From: Candidatus Omnitrophota bacterium
Lineage (GTDB): Bacteria > Omnitrophota > Gorgyraeia > Tantalellales > Tantalellaceae
Assembly: GCA_014728045.1 (NCBI GenBank)
Contig: WJMH01000022.1
Span: 62,001 to 126,000, forward strand
Direction: 5' to 3'
Length of the DNA stretch: 64,000 bases
The position numbers were made by a program, and so were the translations under genes. This document shows, one piece after another, positions 43,766 to 51,722 of the stretch (within the stretch, counting starts at the first letter, position 1; each line of letters begins with the position of its first letter). Under the pieces are notes generated by a model. The model was not told the origin of the DNA and ran no database searches. It was given only the letters and a program-made list of their open reading frames with translations.

Positions 43766-44803
43766 ATGAAGCAGGATGAAAAGGAAAATATGAATATGAG
43801 CCTTTCTGCGGGAAAAGTCTCGCGGAGGTTGCAGAAGGTTCTCGATCTCGGGGAGGGTGAGCTTTCGCGCCTTTTTTCATGTTCGGCCCTTACCGCGGGC
43901 AAAAAACTAAGGGCAAAATTATTCCTCTCCTTTTGCGGTGAAGATGACAGCCGGGCAGTGGATATCGCTTCTTCGATCGAACTATTGCATGCCGCAAGCC
44001 TTATCCATGACGACGTACTGGACGGGGCTTCCTGCCGAAGGGGGCGCGCCTCGCTTTACCGGACAAGGGGAATCCCTGAAAGCGTTCTATACGGCGATTA
44101 CCTTTTTTCAGAAGCTTTCCGCCTGGTAAGCTCTCTTCCGGACCCGTATTACTTCCGTGAAATGACCAAAGCCCTTTCCGGTGTTCTCAGGGGCGAGGTC
44201 CTTGAACAGACAAAAAGAGCAGACCTTTCCCTCACCAGGGAAGGATACCTCAAGGTCATAGGCCTAAAAACGGGGAGCCTGTTCAGCCTGGCGGCCAGAC
44301 TGGGCGCGCACGCAAGGAAAAGTGAAGATCTGAATGAGGAAAATGCTTCGCTTTTTGGGATGTATTCGGGAATGGCTTACCAGGTCATGGACGATTACAT
44401 GGATTATTTCGCGCAAAAAACCGGCAAGGACAGGTTCAGTGATATAAGAGAAGGCGTCATCACACTTCCTCTTATAATTCTCTGTGAAAGCTGTTCTTCC
44501 CGGGATATGGAGCAAATAGCTTCCTTTTTCAAATGTGATACGGCTTGTGAGGATCAGATTATGGATATATTGGATCTTATGCGGGATCATAAAGTGCCCT
44601 CCCGTGTTCTGGGTGGGGCCAGGCGTCTCATCGCGAAGGCGCGAACATTTATTGATGAGGATATGCGCACCCGGGCCGCATCCGGGTTTGATGTATCAGG
44701 TTGGATATTGGAGAGGATAAACGATGCCGAAAAAGAATATAGTCATACTGGGGGGCGGCTTCGCCGGGATAAGTGCCCTGAGAAGGCTCAAGAGATACTC
44801 TAG
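43766..44803 (+). CDS. polyprenyl diphosphate synthase
   Basis: A 345-residue trans-isoprenyl synthase. First Asp-rich motif is HDDVLDGASCRRG (Asp82, Asp83, Asp86) and the second is QVMDDYMDYFAQKTGKD. The FARM-type region before the first motif is hydrophobic, so a chain longer than farnesyl is plausible. It supplies the UbiA neighbour. Its last 80 bases overlap the start of the NADH dehydrogenase gene. Confidence 0.92.
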   Translation: MKQDEKENMNMSLSAGKVSRRLQKVLDLGEGELSRLFSCSALTAGKKLRAKLFLSFCGEDDSRAVDIASSIELLHAASLIHDDVLDGASCRRGRASLYRTRGIPESVLYGDYLFSEAFRLVSSLPDPYYFREMTKALSGVLRGEVLEQTKRADLSLTREGYLKVIGLKTGSLFSLAARLGAHARKSEDLNEENASLFGMYSGMAYQVMDDYMDYFAQKTGKDRFSDIREGVITLPLIILCESCSSRDMEQIASFFKCDTACEDQIMDILDLMRDHKVPSRVLGGARRLIAKARTFIDEDMRTRAASGFDVSGWILERINDAEKEYSHTGGRLRRDKCPEKAQEIL

Positions 44804-45917
44804 GCTTCTGGAGGGTGAGTTCAAACTGGTCCTTATAGACAAGAGGACCTGTTTTGAGTTCCTTCCCATGCTGCCGGACGTTATAGGCGGCTGGATGAGG
44901 CCTGAACTATTAAGATACGAGCTTGCCCCTTTCGCCGAGAGGCAGGATATCGAATTCGTAAATGAACCGGTAGAAGCCATTGATACAGGTAATAAGCGCA
45001 TAAGAACGAGGGGCCGGGATATCCCTTATGAATACGCCGTGCTTGCCACGGGCTCTGAAACGAACTTTTACGGAAATAGCTCCTTGCGGGAATCCTGCCT
45101 GAAGCTTGATAACGTTGATGACGCTCTTGCCATCAACAGGACCCTTACCGATAGATCCGGCCGGATGGATGAGATGAACATCCTTGTGATCGGGGGAGGC
45201 TACACGGGGATCGAGATAGCGACAAATATAAATTACCTCTTGAGGGCTGGGTCCGGCAAATATAAAATCCATATCGTCGAAAAGGCCGATGATATCCTGA
45301 AAATGCTGCCCGAGTGGATAGCCGGAAAAGTCAAAAAGGAGATGGATAATCTGGGTATAGAGATAATAACATCTGATTCCCTTGAAGAGTATGACGGTGA
45401 GGTGGCCGTTCTGGCTTCGGGCAGGAAGTTCTCTCCAGCGAGCTGTATATGGACAGCAGGGGTCAAGTCCGGGGCCTATCTTGAGCAAACGGATCTGAAT
45501 AAGAAAAGGACAAGGATAGTGGTTGAAAATGACCTCACTCCGGCCGATCACCATGGCAAAGATCTTTTCATAGCCGGGGATACGGCTTCCTTCACAGGGA
45601 GGGGCAAAGATAACCCCATCAGGATGGCCGTCATGTTCTCAATGGGGCAGGGGAAGACGGCCGCCAACAATATCATAAGGAGCATCCAGAAAAGACCTCT
45701 TGAGCGGTATAAAGTCCTGGACCTGGGGTATCTTGTTCCCATGGCGCATGGTAAGGCCCCGGGGGTTGTGATGCGCACCCGGGTGTGGGGGCTTTTGGGG
45801 TACATGATGCATTACTATATGTGTATCTATAGATCAGAACCGGAAAATATGGCGGGTATCGCGAAGGACGTGATATTTAAAATGCTGAAGAGAAAAATAA
45901 GGAGGGGAAATGGATAG
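44724..45917 (+). CDS. type II NADH:quinone dehydrogenase (NDH-2)
   Basis: A 397-residue FAD protein. Motifs are IVILGGGFAGISALRRL (FAD), LATGSETNFYG, IGGGYTGIEIATN (NADH), AVLASGRKFSPASCIWTAG and DLFIAGDTAS (second FAD). The C-terminus (about 340-397) has hydrophobic or basic helices that would attach it to the membrane. It passes electrons from NADH to quinone without pumping. Start is far inside the upstream gene (80-base overlap), behind GGAGAGG, and its stop overlaps DoxX. Confidence 0.9.
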   Translation: MPKKNIVILGGGFAGISALRRLKRYSRLLEGEFKLVLIDKRTCFEFLPMLPDVIGGWMRPELLRYELAPFAERQDIEFVNEPVEAIDTGNKRIRTRGRDIPYEYAVLATGSETNFYGNSSLRESCLKLDNVDDALAINRTLTDRSGRMDEMNILVIGGGYTGIEIATNINYLLRAGSGKYKIHIVEKADDILKMLPEWIAGKVKKEMDNLGIEIITSDSLEEYDGEVAVLASGRKFSPASCIWTAGVKSGAYLEQTDLNKKRTRIVVENDLTPADHHGKDLFIAGDTASFTGRGKDNPIRMAVMFSMGQGKTAANNIIRSIQKRPLERYKVLDLGYLVPMAHGKAPGVVMRTRVWGLLGYMMHYYMCIYRSEPENMAGIAKDVIFKMLKRKIRRGNG

Positions 45918-46320
45918 GAGCAACCTGATAGATCTGGCGCTTTTCATACTGCGCCTTGCAGTGGGTGTGGTTTTCATAGCCCACGGTCTCCAGAAAGTAT
46001 TCGGCATGTTCGGCGGATCTGGAATTGATGGGCTTTCCCGGATGCTTGAGTCTCTGGGGGTGATGCCCCCGGTCCTCTGGGCATGGGTGGCTGCTATAGG
46101 GGAGCTTGCCGGGGGCACTTTGCTTGTTCTGGGTATATTCCCCAGACTGAGCGCGCTTGTAATAGGGATGATAATGATGGCAGCTATCGTCCTGGTGCAC
46201 TGGAAGAACGGTTATTTCGCTTCCAACGGAGGGTTTGAATATCCGCTTCTTAATCTTATGTGCTCTATCGCTATAATACTTGCCGGCGGCGGTAAATATT
46301 CTATTTTCAACAAGTTATAA
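45910..46320 (+). CDS. DoxX-like membrane protein
   Basis: A 136-residue four-helix membrane protein of the DoxX/DUF417 group. FILRLAVGVVFIAHGLQKVFGMFGG at the N-terminus with GHGLQK-type HGLQK is the mark, followed by AIGELAGGTLLVLG, AAIVLVHWKNGYF, and LLNLMCSIAIILAGGGKYSI. Some members are parts of thiosulfate:quinone oxidoreductase or membrane oxidoreductase complexes. Overlap with the NDH-2 gene (8 bases) suggests joint action. The 149 bases after it hold a palindrome and the next promoter. Confidence 0.9.
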   Translation: MDRSNLIDLALFILRLAVGVVFIAHGLQKVFGMFGGSGIDGLSRMLESLGVMPPVLWAWVAAIGELAGGTLLVLGIFPRLSALVIGMIMMAAIVLVHWKNGYFASNGGFEYPLLNLMCSIAIILAGGGKYSIFNKL

Positions 46321-46368
46321 ACTTCTTTCTATTTTTCGGGACCGTATTTGCTAACCGTAATGGTTCGT

Positions 46369-46395
46369 GAGCATATCGGCATCAGTTGTATGCTC
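46369..46395. repeat. inverted repeat GAGCATA / TATGCTC
   Basis: GAGCATA at 46369-46375 is complementary to TATGCTC at 46389-46395 with a 13-base loop, about 60 bases upstream of the MFS promoter. It could be an operator or a terminator-like hairpin for DoxX; no T run follows. Confidence 0.3.
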
Positions 46396-46429
46396 TGGCG
46401 CGGTGAATTTAAGTTCCCGGGTTGCTTGG

Positions 46430-46457
46430 TTGCATGGATTTATGATGCCAGTATAAT
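46430..46457 (+). promoter_or_regulatory. promoter of the MFS/acyltransferase operon
   Basis: TTGCAT (46430-46435) and TATAAT (46452-46457) with a 16-base spacer. The AAGGAGG site follows at once (46461-46467), so the leader is very short. The serS promoter also has GGTTGCAT as -35. Confidence 0.6.
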
Positions 46458-46469
46458 TATAAGGAGGAC

Positions 46470-47717
46470 ATGATAAAGCTCAAGCCCACAAGCATCCTTC
46501 CTGTGCTAGCCTGGTCGTTCTACGATCTGGCTAACCAGTTCTTCGCCCTTAACGTGATATCCCTGCATTTTCCGCGCTGGATAAGCGTGGAAAAAGGAGC
46601 TCCTGAAATATATTTCAGTTTGTCTTTCGGTATCTCCATGTTCATGGTGGCCTTATGCGCTCCCTTTCTGGGGATGATATCGGACATGAAGAACTGGCGC
46701 AGGCTGTTCCTCGGCCTGTTCACGATCGTAGCCGTTATTTTCACCATAGCAATGGGTTTCGCAAAAGGCATTTTTCTTCCTCTTGTCCTTTTCGCGATAG
46801 CCAATTTCGGCTGCCAGGAAGCGGTGGTCTTTTATAACGCGCTTTTGACAAGGGTGGCTCCGCGAGAAAAGGTCGGGCTGGTATCCGGGTTCGGGATGAT
46901 GCTCGGCTATATCGGCGCGATAGTCGCGCTTCTCTTTACAAAACCCGTAATAGTCGAAATGGGATACAAGGGGACCTTTATTTTTACCGGTATATTCTTT
47001 TTTCTTTTCGCTCTGCCCTGTCTGATCTTCGTAAGGGATGAGAAGCCCCCGGAAAAGATGGAACTCTCTTTCTTCCTGAAAAAAAGCAGCCTGCAGGAAA
47101 TATACGCCAAGTTCCGTGAGACCCTGACGGAAGCCGAGCACTTCAAGGGGCTTAAGCATCTTCTGAAGGCTTCCTTTTTTCTGCTTTGTTTCGTGAACGC
47201 GATAATACTTTTCATGTCTGTATACGCGGTAAAGGTCTTCGGCCTCAAGGAAGGACAGATAATAGATCTAATGGCCTTTTCGGCCTTCTTTGCCGTGCTT
47301 GGCAGCATACTCTCCGGGTATCTGAGCGATATAGTGGGTTACGGCAGGTCGCTTGTCGCGATCTTCCTGATGTGGGCGTGCTGCATAATAACCGGGGGGC
47401 TTCTCGGGCCTCCTTGGCACTGGCTTGTCGGGGCCCTGGCGGGAACGTGCATCGGATCCACATGGGTAGTTCTGCGGGCGATGGTGGTCAGGCTCGTGCC
47501 CCGGGAAAAGGTGGGCGAGGCGTTCGGCCTGTTCAACCTGGTAAGCTATTTTTCGGGTATAGCGGGTCCGGTATTCTTCGGGGTGATGCTGTTCTTTTTT
47601 TCACGCCTGGGTGTGGCCGGTTACAGGATATCCTTCATGAGCATGCTCATCTTCATGATAGGGGGGCTTTATTTTCTTCTTAGCAAAAAACCGGAAAAGA
47701 CACGAGAGGTATTCTAG
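46470..47717 (+). CDS. MFS transporter, UMF1/Atg22-like
   Basis: A 415-residue carrier of about twelve segments. The start LAWSFYDLANQFFALNVIS is typical of the UMF1 (Atg22-like) branch, with SDMKNWRRLFLGLF loop 2-3 and a polar central loop (EKMELSFFLKKSSLQEIYAKF). Gene order, directly before the acyl-activating/acyltransferase fusion, copies lplT-aas of E. coli where the MFS protein brings in lysophospholipid. That substrate is inference from position. Its stop is 2 bases before the next ATG. Confidence 0.82.
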   Translation: MIKLKPTSILPVLAWSFYDLANQFFALNVISLHFPRWISVEKGAPEIYFSLSFGISMFMVALCAPFLGMISDMKNWRRLFLGLFTIVAVIFTIAMGFAKGIFLPLVLFAIANFGCQEAVVFYNALLTRVAPREKVGLVSGFGMMLGYIGAIVALLFTKPVIVEMGYKGTFIFTGIFFFLFALPCLIFVRDEKPPEKMELSFFLKKSSLQEIYAKFRETLTEAEHFKGLKHLLKASFFLLCFVNAIILFMSVYAVKVFGLKEGQIIDLMAFSAFFAVLGSILSGYLSDIVGYGRSLVAIFLMWACCIITGGLLGPPWHWLVGALAGTCIGSTWVVLRAMVVRLVPREKVGEAFGLFNLVSYFSGIAGPVFFGVMLFFFSRLGVAGYRISFMSMLIFMIGGLYFLLSKKPEKTREVF

Positions 47718-47719
47718 TT

Positions 47720-50431
47720 ATGAAAAATAACCTGTGGGAACAGTTCGAGCAGACCGCTTCGGACAAGGCCGATAAGACGGCGATAAAAGACAAAAGTTCG
47801 GGCGAATGGAAGGACCTCACTTACGCGGAGCTGGAGGGAAAGATAAGGTCGCTGGCTCATTTTCTGGGCGAAGAAGGCGCCTCTGAAGGCGACAGGATAG
47901 GCATAATCCTTGAGAACAGGGCCGAATGGCCTTTGATATTCTTTTCGATAATCCTGTCCGACTGCGTATGCGTCCCCATAAACCCGACCTCGTCAGAGAA
48001 CGAAATAAAGAACATCATAAAAAATTCCGGTTGTGCCATCGTCTTTACAAGTAAAGATTATCATGATACCGCCAAAGATTGTGAGGGCATAGACAAGGTC
48101 TATACGATCGGATCTGACGAATTCAAAAACGCTGTGAAGTCCCACGGGGACCGGAAGAAAAAGACCGCAGGTGCGAAAGAAGAAGACCTTGCCTGCATCA
48201 TGTACACTTCGGGCACGACCTCAGAGCCAAAGGGAGTTATGCTTACCCACAAGAACATCCTCTCGAACTGTGATTCCCTGATTCGAACGGACATAATCAC
48301 CCCGGAGGATTCGGTCATATCCATGCTCCCGCTGCATCATATCTTTCCCTTTACGGTGACGATGCTACCGCCTCTTTTATACGGGGGCAGGGTGATCTAT
48401 CCGGGCACGATGAGACGCGAAGCTGTTCTTGGCGCCATCAGGGAATCCAAGTCGACTGTTTTCGTGGTCGTTCCTCAGGTTCTGCATTCGATCAACCAGC
48501 AGATAAAAGAAAAGAAGAAAAAAATGATCTTCCCGGTCAACCTGCTTTTGAGCGCTTTTATCTGGGTATTGCACAAGGTAAGAGAGATGTCCGGGATCAA
48601 CCTTGCCCGGAGAGCCCTCTTTCCGGTTCACGCCAGGTTCGGCGGATCTTTCCGTTTTTTCGTAAGCGGCGGGGCGAAGCTGGATGAGAAGGTCGCCAGG
48701 AGCCTGCAGAGTTTCGGCTTTACCGTTCTGGAGGGGTACGGGCTCACCGAAAGCTCGCCCGTTCTTACCCTCAATCCCCCGGGAGAGCAGAAGTTCGGTT
48801 CGGCGGGGGTGCCCGTTCCCGATGTTGAGATAAAGATAAAGGATAAGAACGAAGAAGGCGTCGGGGAGGTCATAGCGCGCGGTCCCAACATAATGAAGGG
48901 ATATTACAAGAAGCAGGAGCTTACCGAGGAGACCTTGAAGGACGGATGGCTTCACACCGGGGATCTGGGATATTTCGATGAGGATGGTTACCTTTTCCTG
49001 ACAGGTAGGGCCAAGGACGTTATCGTCCTGAGTTCGGGGATGAACATCTATCCCGACGAGATCGAAGAGGCTTACATGAGCGAGGCTCCTGTAAAGGAGA
49101 TGTGCGTCTTCGAGGTCCCTTCCAAGAATGAAGGAGACCTCACCCTCTGGGCGGTGGTGGTGCCAGATGTTGAGTTTTTCAAAAAGTACGGGGAGGTCAA
49201 CCTCAAGGGCGTCATAAGGGACAGGTTCAATAACGTGTCAAAGGATCTTCCCGGGCATATGCGCCTGAGAGGATTTACCGTGACAATGGATGAACTCCCC
49301 CGGACCGAGCTGGGGAAGATACAGAGGTTCAAGGTTAAGGAAAAATACGGCAAGGAAGCCCGAGAGGGGGAAGAACCGGTAAAGACCGAGGAGGAACTCA
49401 CCGAGGAAGACCGGGAACTGATGGAGACCGAGCACGGAAGGAAGATAATTGATTATCTCGCGGAGAAGACCGGGACGGAAAGGGAGGTCACCCCGAAAGA
49501 TTTTCTGGAAATGGACCTGGGCATAGATTCTCTTGGACGGATAGAAATAGCCGAAGGCCTGGAAGAGGTGTTGGGCACAGGAATAAAGGACGAGGTCGTA
49601 GGCAGTGCCTTCACCGTGAAGGACCTGATAGAGGGGGTGGAACCCTTCCTGGGGGAGGAAGGGGCAAAGCCCTCCAAGGAAGGCAAGGAAAAAAAGGAAG
49701 GAAAACCCGCCGATTGGGGAAAGATCATCCGCGGCAAACCCCGGGAAGAGAACCTTGAGAAAATAGACCTCGATCCGGGATGGCTGGCCTGGCTGGGAGG
49801 ATTCATTTTCATTTTCACGCACAGGATGCTCTTTAAAATATTCTACAGGCTGAAAGTGGAGGCCAGGGAAAATTATCCCGAGGAGGGCCCTTACATCATT
49901 TACGCGAACCATACCAGTTATTTCGATGGGTTTCTCGTGGCTTCGGCCCTGCCGGATTATCCCCGCCTTGAGCTTTTCTTCGTGGGTTTCCGGGCGTATT
50001 TTGAGGTGCCCATCATTCGGAACCTGGTAAAGATTGGCAGGATAATACCGCTTGATTTTTCATCTCACCTGCTTGAATCGCTGAAAAGCGCTCATTATGT
50101 CCTCGATCACGGCAAGGGGCTCTGCCTTTTTCCGGAGGGATTCCGCACCATCGACGGCAAGGTCGCGGATTTCAAGAAAGGCTTCGGCATACTCGCCGTG
50201 GAAACACAGGCGAAACTGGTCCCGGTGGCGATCGAGGGCGCTTTTGAAGCATGGCCGCGCACCTCGAAGTTCCCGCGCCTTCATCCGATCAAAGTGACTT
50301 TCGGTGAGGCTTTTACGCCGGAAGAGGCCGAGAAAACAGGAAAAGACCTCGGTGCCGAGGATACCTACGAGGCGGTGTCCCTGGGTGCGAGGCAAAAACT
50401 GATCGAACTCAAGGGGGAGGAAGACGAATGA
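47720..50431 (+). CDS. acyl-adenylating enzyme, ACP and acyltransferase in one chain
   Basis: A 903-residue protein of three domains. Residues 1-540: AMP-forming acyl-CoA/ACP synthetase (MYTSGTTSEPKGVML P-loop, GYGLTESSP, GWLHTGDLGYFDEDGYL, RTELGKIQR Lys). Residues about 570-650: acyl carrier protein with carrier Ser in LGIDSLGRIEI. Residues about 690-903: PlsC acyltransferase after a hydrophobic anchor (ANHTSYFDGF, i.e. H-x4-D; LFPEGFRT). It can activate a fatty acid, hold it on its own carrier and esterify a lysolipid. E. coli Aas has the acyltransferase first and no carrier domain, so the domain order here is reversed. Confidence 0.92.
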   Translation: MKNNLWEQFEQTASDKADKTAIKDKSSGEWKDLTYAELEGKIRSLAHFLGEEGASEGDRIGIILENRAEWPLIFFSIILSDCVCVPINPTSSENEIKNIIKNSGCAIVFTSKDYHDTAKDCEGIDKVYTIGSDEFKNAVKSHGDRKKKTAGAKEEDLACIMYTSGTTSEPKGVMLTHKNILSNCDSLIRTDIITPEDSVISMLPLHHIFPFTVTMLPPLLYGGRVIYPGTMRREAVLGAIRESKSTVFVVVPQVLHSINQQIKEKKKKMIFPVNLLLSAFIWVLHKVREMSGINLARRALFPVHARFGGSFRFFVSGGAKLDEKVARSLQSFGFTVLEGYGLTESSPVLTLNPPGEQKFGSAGVPVPDVEIKIKDKNEEGVGEVIARGPNIMKGYYKKQELTEETLKDGWLHTGDLGYFDEDGYLFLTGRAKDVIVLSSGMNIYPDEIEEAYMSEAPVKEMCVFEVPSKNEGDLTLWAVVVPDVEFFKKYGEVNLKGVIRDRFNNVSKDLPGHMRLRGFTVTMDELPRTELGKIQRFKVKEKYGKEAREGEEPVKTEEELTEEDRELMETEHGRKIIDYLAEKTGTEREVTPKDFLEMDLGIDSLGRIEIAEGLEEVLGTGIKDEVVGSAFTVKDLIEGVEPFLGEEGAKPSKEGKEKKEGKPADWGKIIRGKPREENLEKIDLDPGWLAWLGGFIFIFTHRMLFKIFYRLKVEARENYPEEGPYIIYANHTSYFDGFLVASALPDYPRLELFFVGFRAYFEVPIIRNLVKIGRIIPLDFSSHLLESLKSAHYVLDHGKGLCLFPEGFRTIDGKVADFKKGFGILAVETQAKLVPVAIEGAFEAWPRTSKFPRLHPIKVTFGEAFTPEEAEKTGKDLGAEDTYEAVSLGARQKLIELKGEEDE

Positions 50432-51234
50432 TGCCGGTTCTTACAGCTTTTGTAATTATGCTTCTTGCCGTCTATTTAATAAGGTATATAGAGAATAAAA
50501 GCCTTTTCTTCCCGATGAAGGAAGTCACCACCGACCCCGACTCGATAGGTCTGCTGTATGAAGAGGTATATTTTGAGACTGCCGACGGCAGACGCCTTAA
50601 CGGATGGTTCATACCCCGGGATGGATCGGATTTCACGGTCATATTCTGCCATGGTAACGCCGGCAATATAGGCCACAGGCTGAGCAAACTTTCCATGCTC
50701 AACGAGCTGGACCTTAGCGTATTCATCTTTGATTACCGGGGTTTCGGTAAAAGCGAGGGCGTTCCCCGGGAGAAGGGCCTTTACACGGACGCGCTTGCCG
50801 CTTACGAATACATCTCAATATCCCGCGGCGTGCCCGAGAATAGGATAATCCTTTACGGCGAATCGCTTGGGGCAGCTGTTTCCGCCGAGGTAGCCGCGAA
50901 GAAGCGGCCGGAGGCTCTTGTTACCGAGGAAGCTTTCACCTGCCTGCGGGACATGGCCAAGAAAGCGTACCCGTACGTGCCGCATTTTATCTTTTCCTCA
51001 AGACTTGATACCATGCGTGAGCTAAAAAAAGCGGAATGCCCCAAACTCATAATGCATAGTATAGACGACGAGATCGTTTTCTACGATTTGGGGGAGAAAC
51101 TTTTCCGCGAGGCGAGGTCCCCGAAGGAGTTCCTCCAGCTCAGGGGCACCCACACTACGGCTTTTCTGGATTCGAAGGAACTTTATCAGGAAGGACTGTC
51201 ATCTTTTCTGGAAAAGATACGCGGAAAAAAATGA
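50428..51234 (+). CDS. alpha/beta hydrolase with N-terminal membrane anchor
   Basis: A 268-residue protein: a hydrophobic N-terminus (about 3-18) and an alpha/beta hydrolase fold. Oxyanion region FCHGNAGNIGHRL, nucleophile Ser in YGESLGAAVS, acid Asp in MHSIDDEIV and His in GTHTTAFL. The family (YfhR/ABHD13-like) is annotated as esterases or peptidases. ATGA overlap with the acyltransferase fusion makes a lipid or acyl-thioester substrate plausible. Confidence 0.87.
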   Translation: MMPVLTAFVIMLLAVYLIRYIENKSLFFPMKEVTTDPDSIGLLYEEVYFETADGRRLNGWFIPRDGSDFTVIFCHGNAGNIGHRLSKLSMLNELDLSVFIFDYRGFGKSEGVPREKGLYTDALAAYEYISISRGVPENRIILYGESLGAAVSAEVAAKKRPEALVTEEAFTCLRDMAKKAYPYVPHFIFSSRLDTMRELKKAECPKLIMHSIDDEIVFYDLGEKLFREARSPKEFLQLRGTHTTAFLDSKELYQEGLSSFLEKIRGKK

Positions 51235-51260
51235 GATCACAAGGCGCGGCCCGAATTTGG

Positions 51261-51290
51261 TTGGAGAATCAGCCGGTTACACAATATAAT
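51261..51290 (+). promoter_or_regulatory. promoter of the archease-rtcB pair, leaderless
   Basis: TTGGAG (51261-51266), 18-base spacer, TATAAT (51285-51290). The archease ATG at 51297 is 7 bases after the -10, the expected transcription start, and no ribosome site is present. Confidence 0.62.
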
Positions 51291-51296
51291 TGAATT

Positions 51297-51713
51297 ATGA
51301 AAAGGTATGAGCAGATATCGCATACCGCGGACCTTGCGGCAAAGGTTTACGGAAAGGACCTTGCGGAACTTTTCGAGAACGCGGCTTTTGCCATGATGGA
51401 CATGTCCGCCGAGCTTGAGGGGCTCCGGAAAGAAGAGAAGAGGCAGATAGAGCTTGATTCTGCCGGGAAGGAAGACCTTCTCATTGACTGGCTGAACGAA
51501 GTGCTTTACACTTCCGTATCGGAAAAGATCCTGTTCCTTGAATTCCGCGTCAATTCGATTGAGGATGACAAACTGGCGGCGGAGATCATCGGCCAGAGTG
51601 TGGGCGATGATACCGACCGGATCAATATAGAGATAAAAGCGGCCACTTACCATGAGATAAAGATCGAGGAAAACGCATCGGGTTACGAAGTCACCGTGGT
51701 TTTCGACGTCTAA
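51297..51713 (+). CDS. archease
   Basis: A 138-residue cofactor that speeds RtcB guanylylation and turnover. MKRYEQISHTADLAAKVYGKDLAELFENAAFAMMDM is the family start in pieces; the metal-binding Asp and the C-terminal Asp (VVFDV) are present. It is directly before rtcB (9 bases). The promoter puts its ATG at the transcription start with no Shine-Dalgarno sequence. Confidence 0.94.
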   Translation: MKRYEQISHTADLAAKVYGKDLAELFENAAFAMMDMSAELEGLRKEEKRQIELDSAGKEDLLIDWLNEVLYTSVSEKILFLEFRVNSIEDDKLAAEIIGQSVGDDTDRINIEIKAATYHEIKIEENASGYEVTVVFDV

Positions 51714-51722
51714 AGGGGGATC

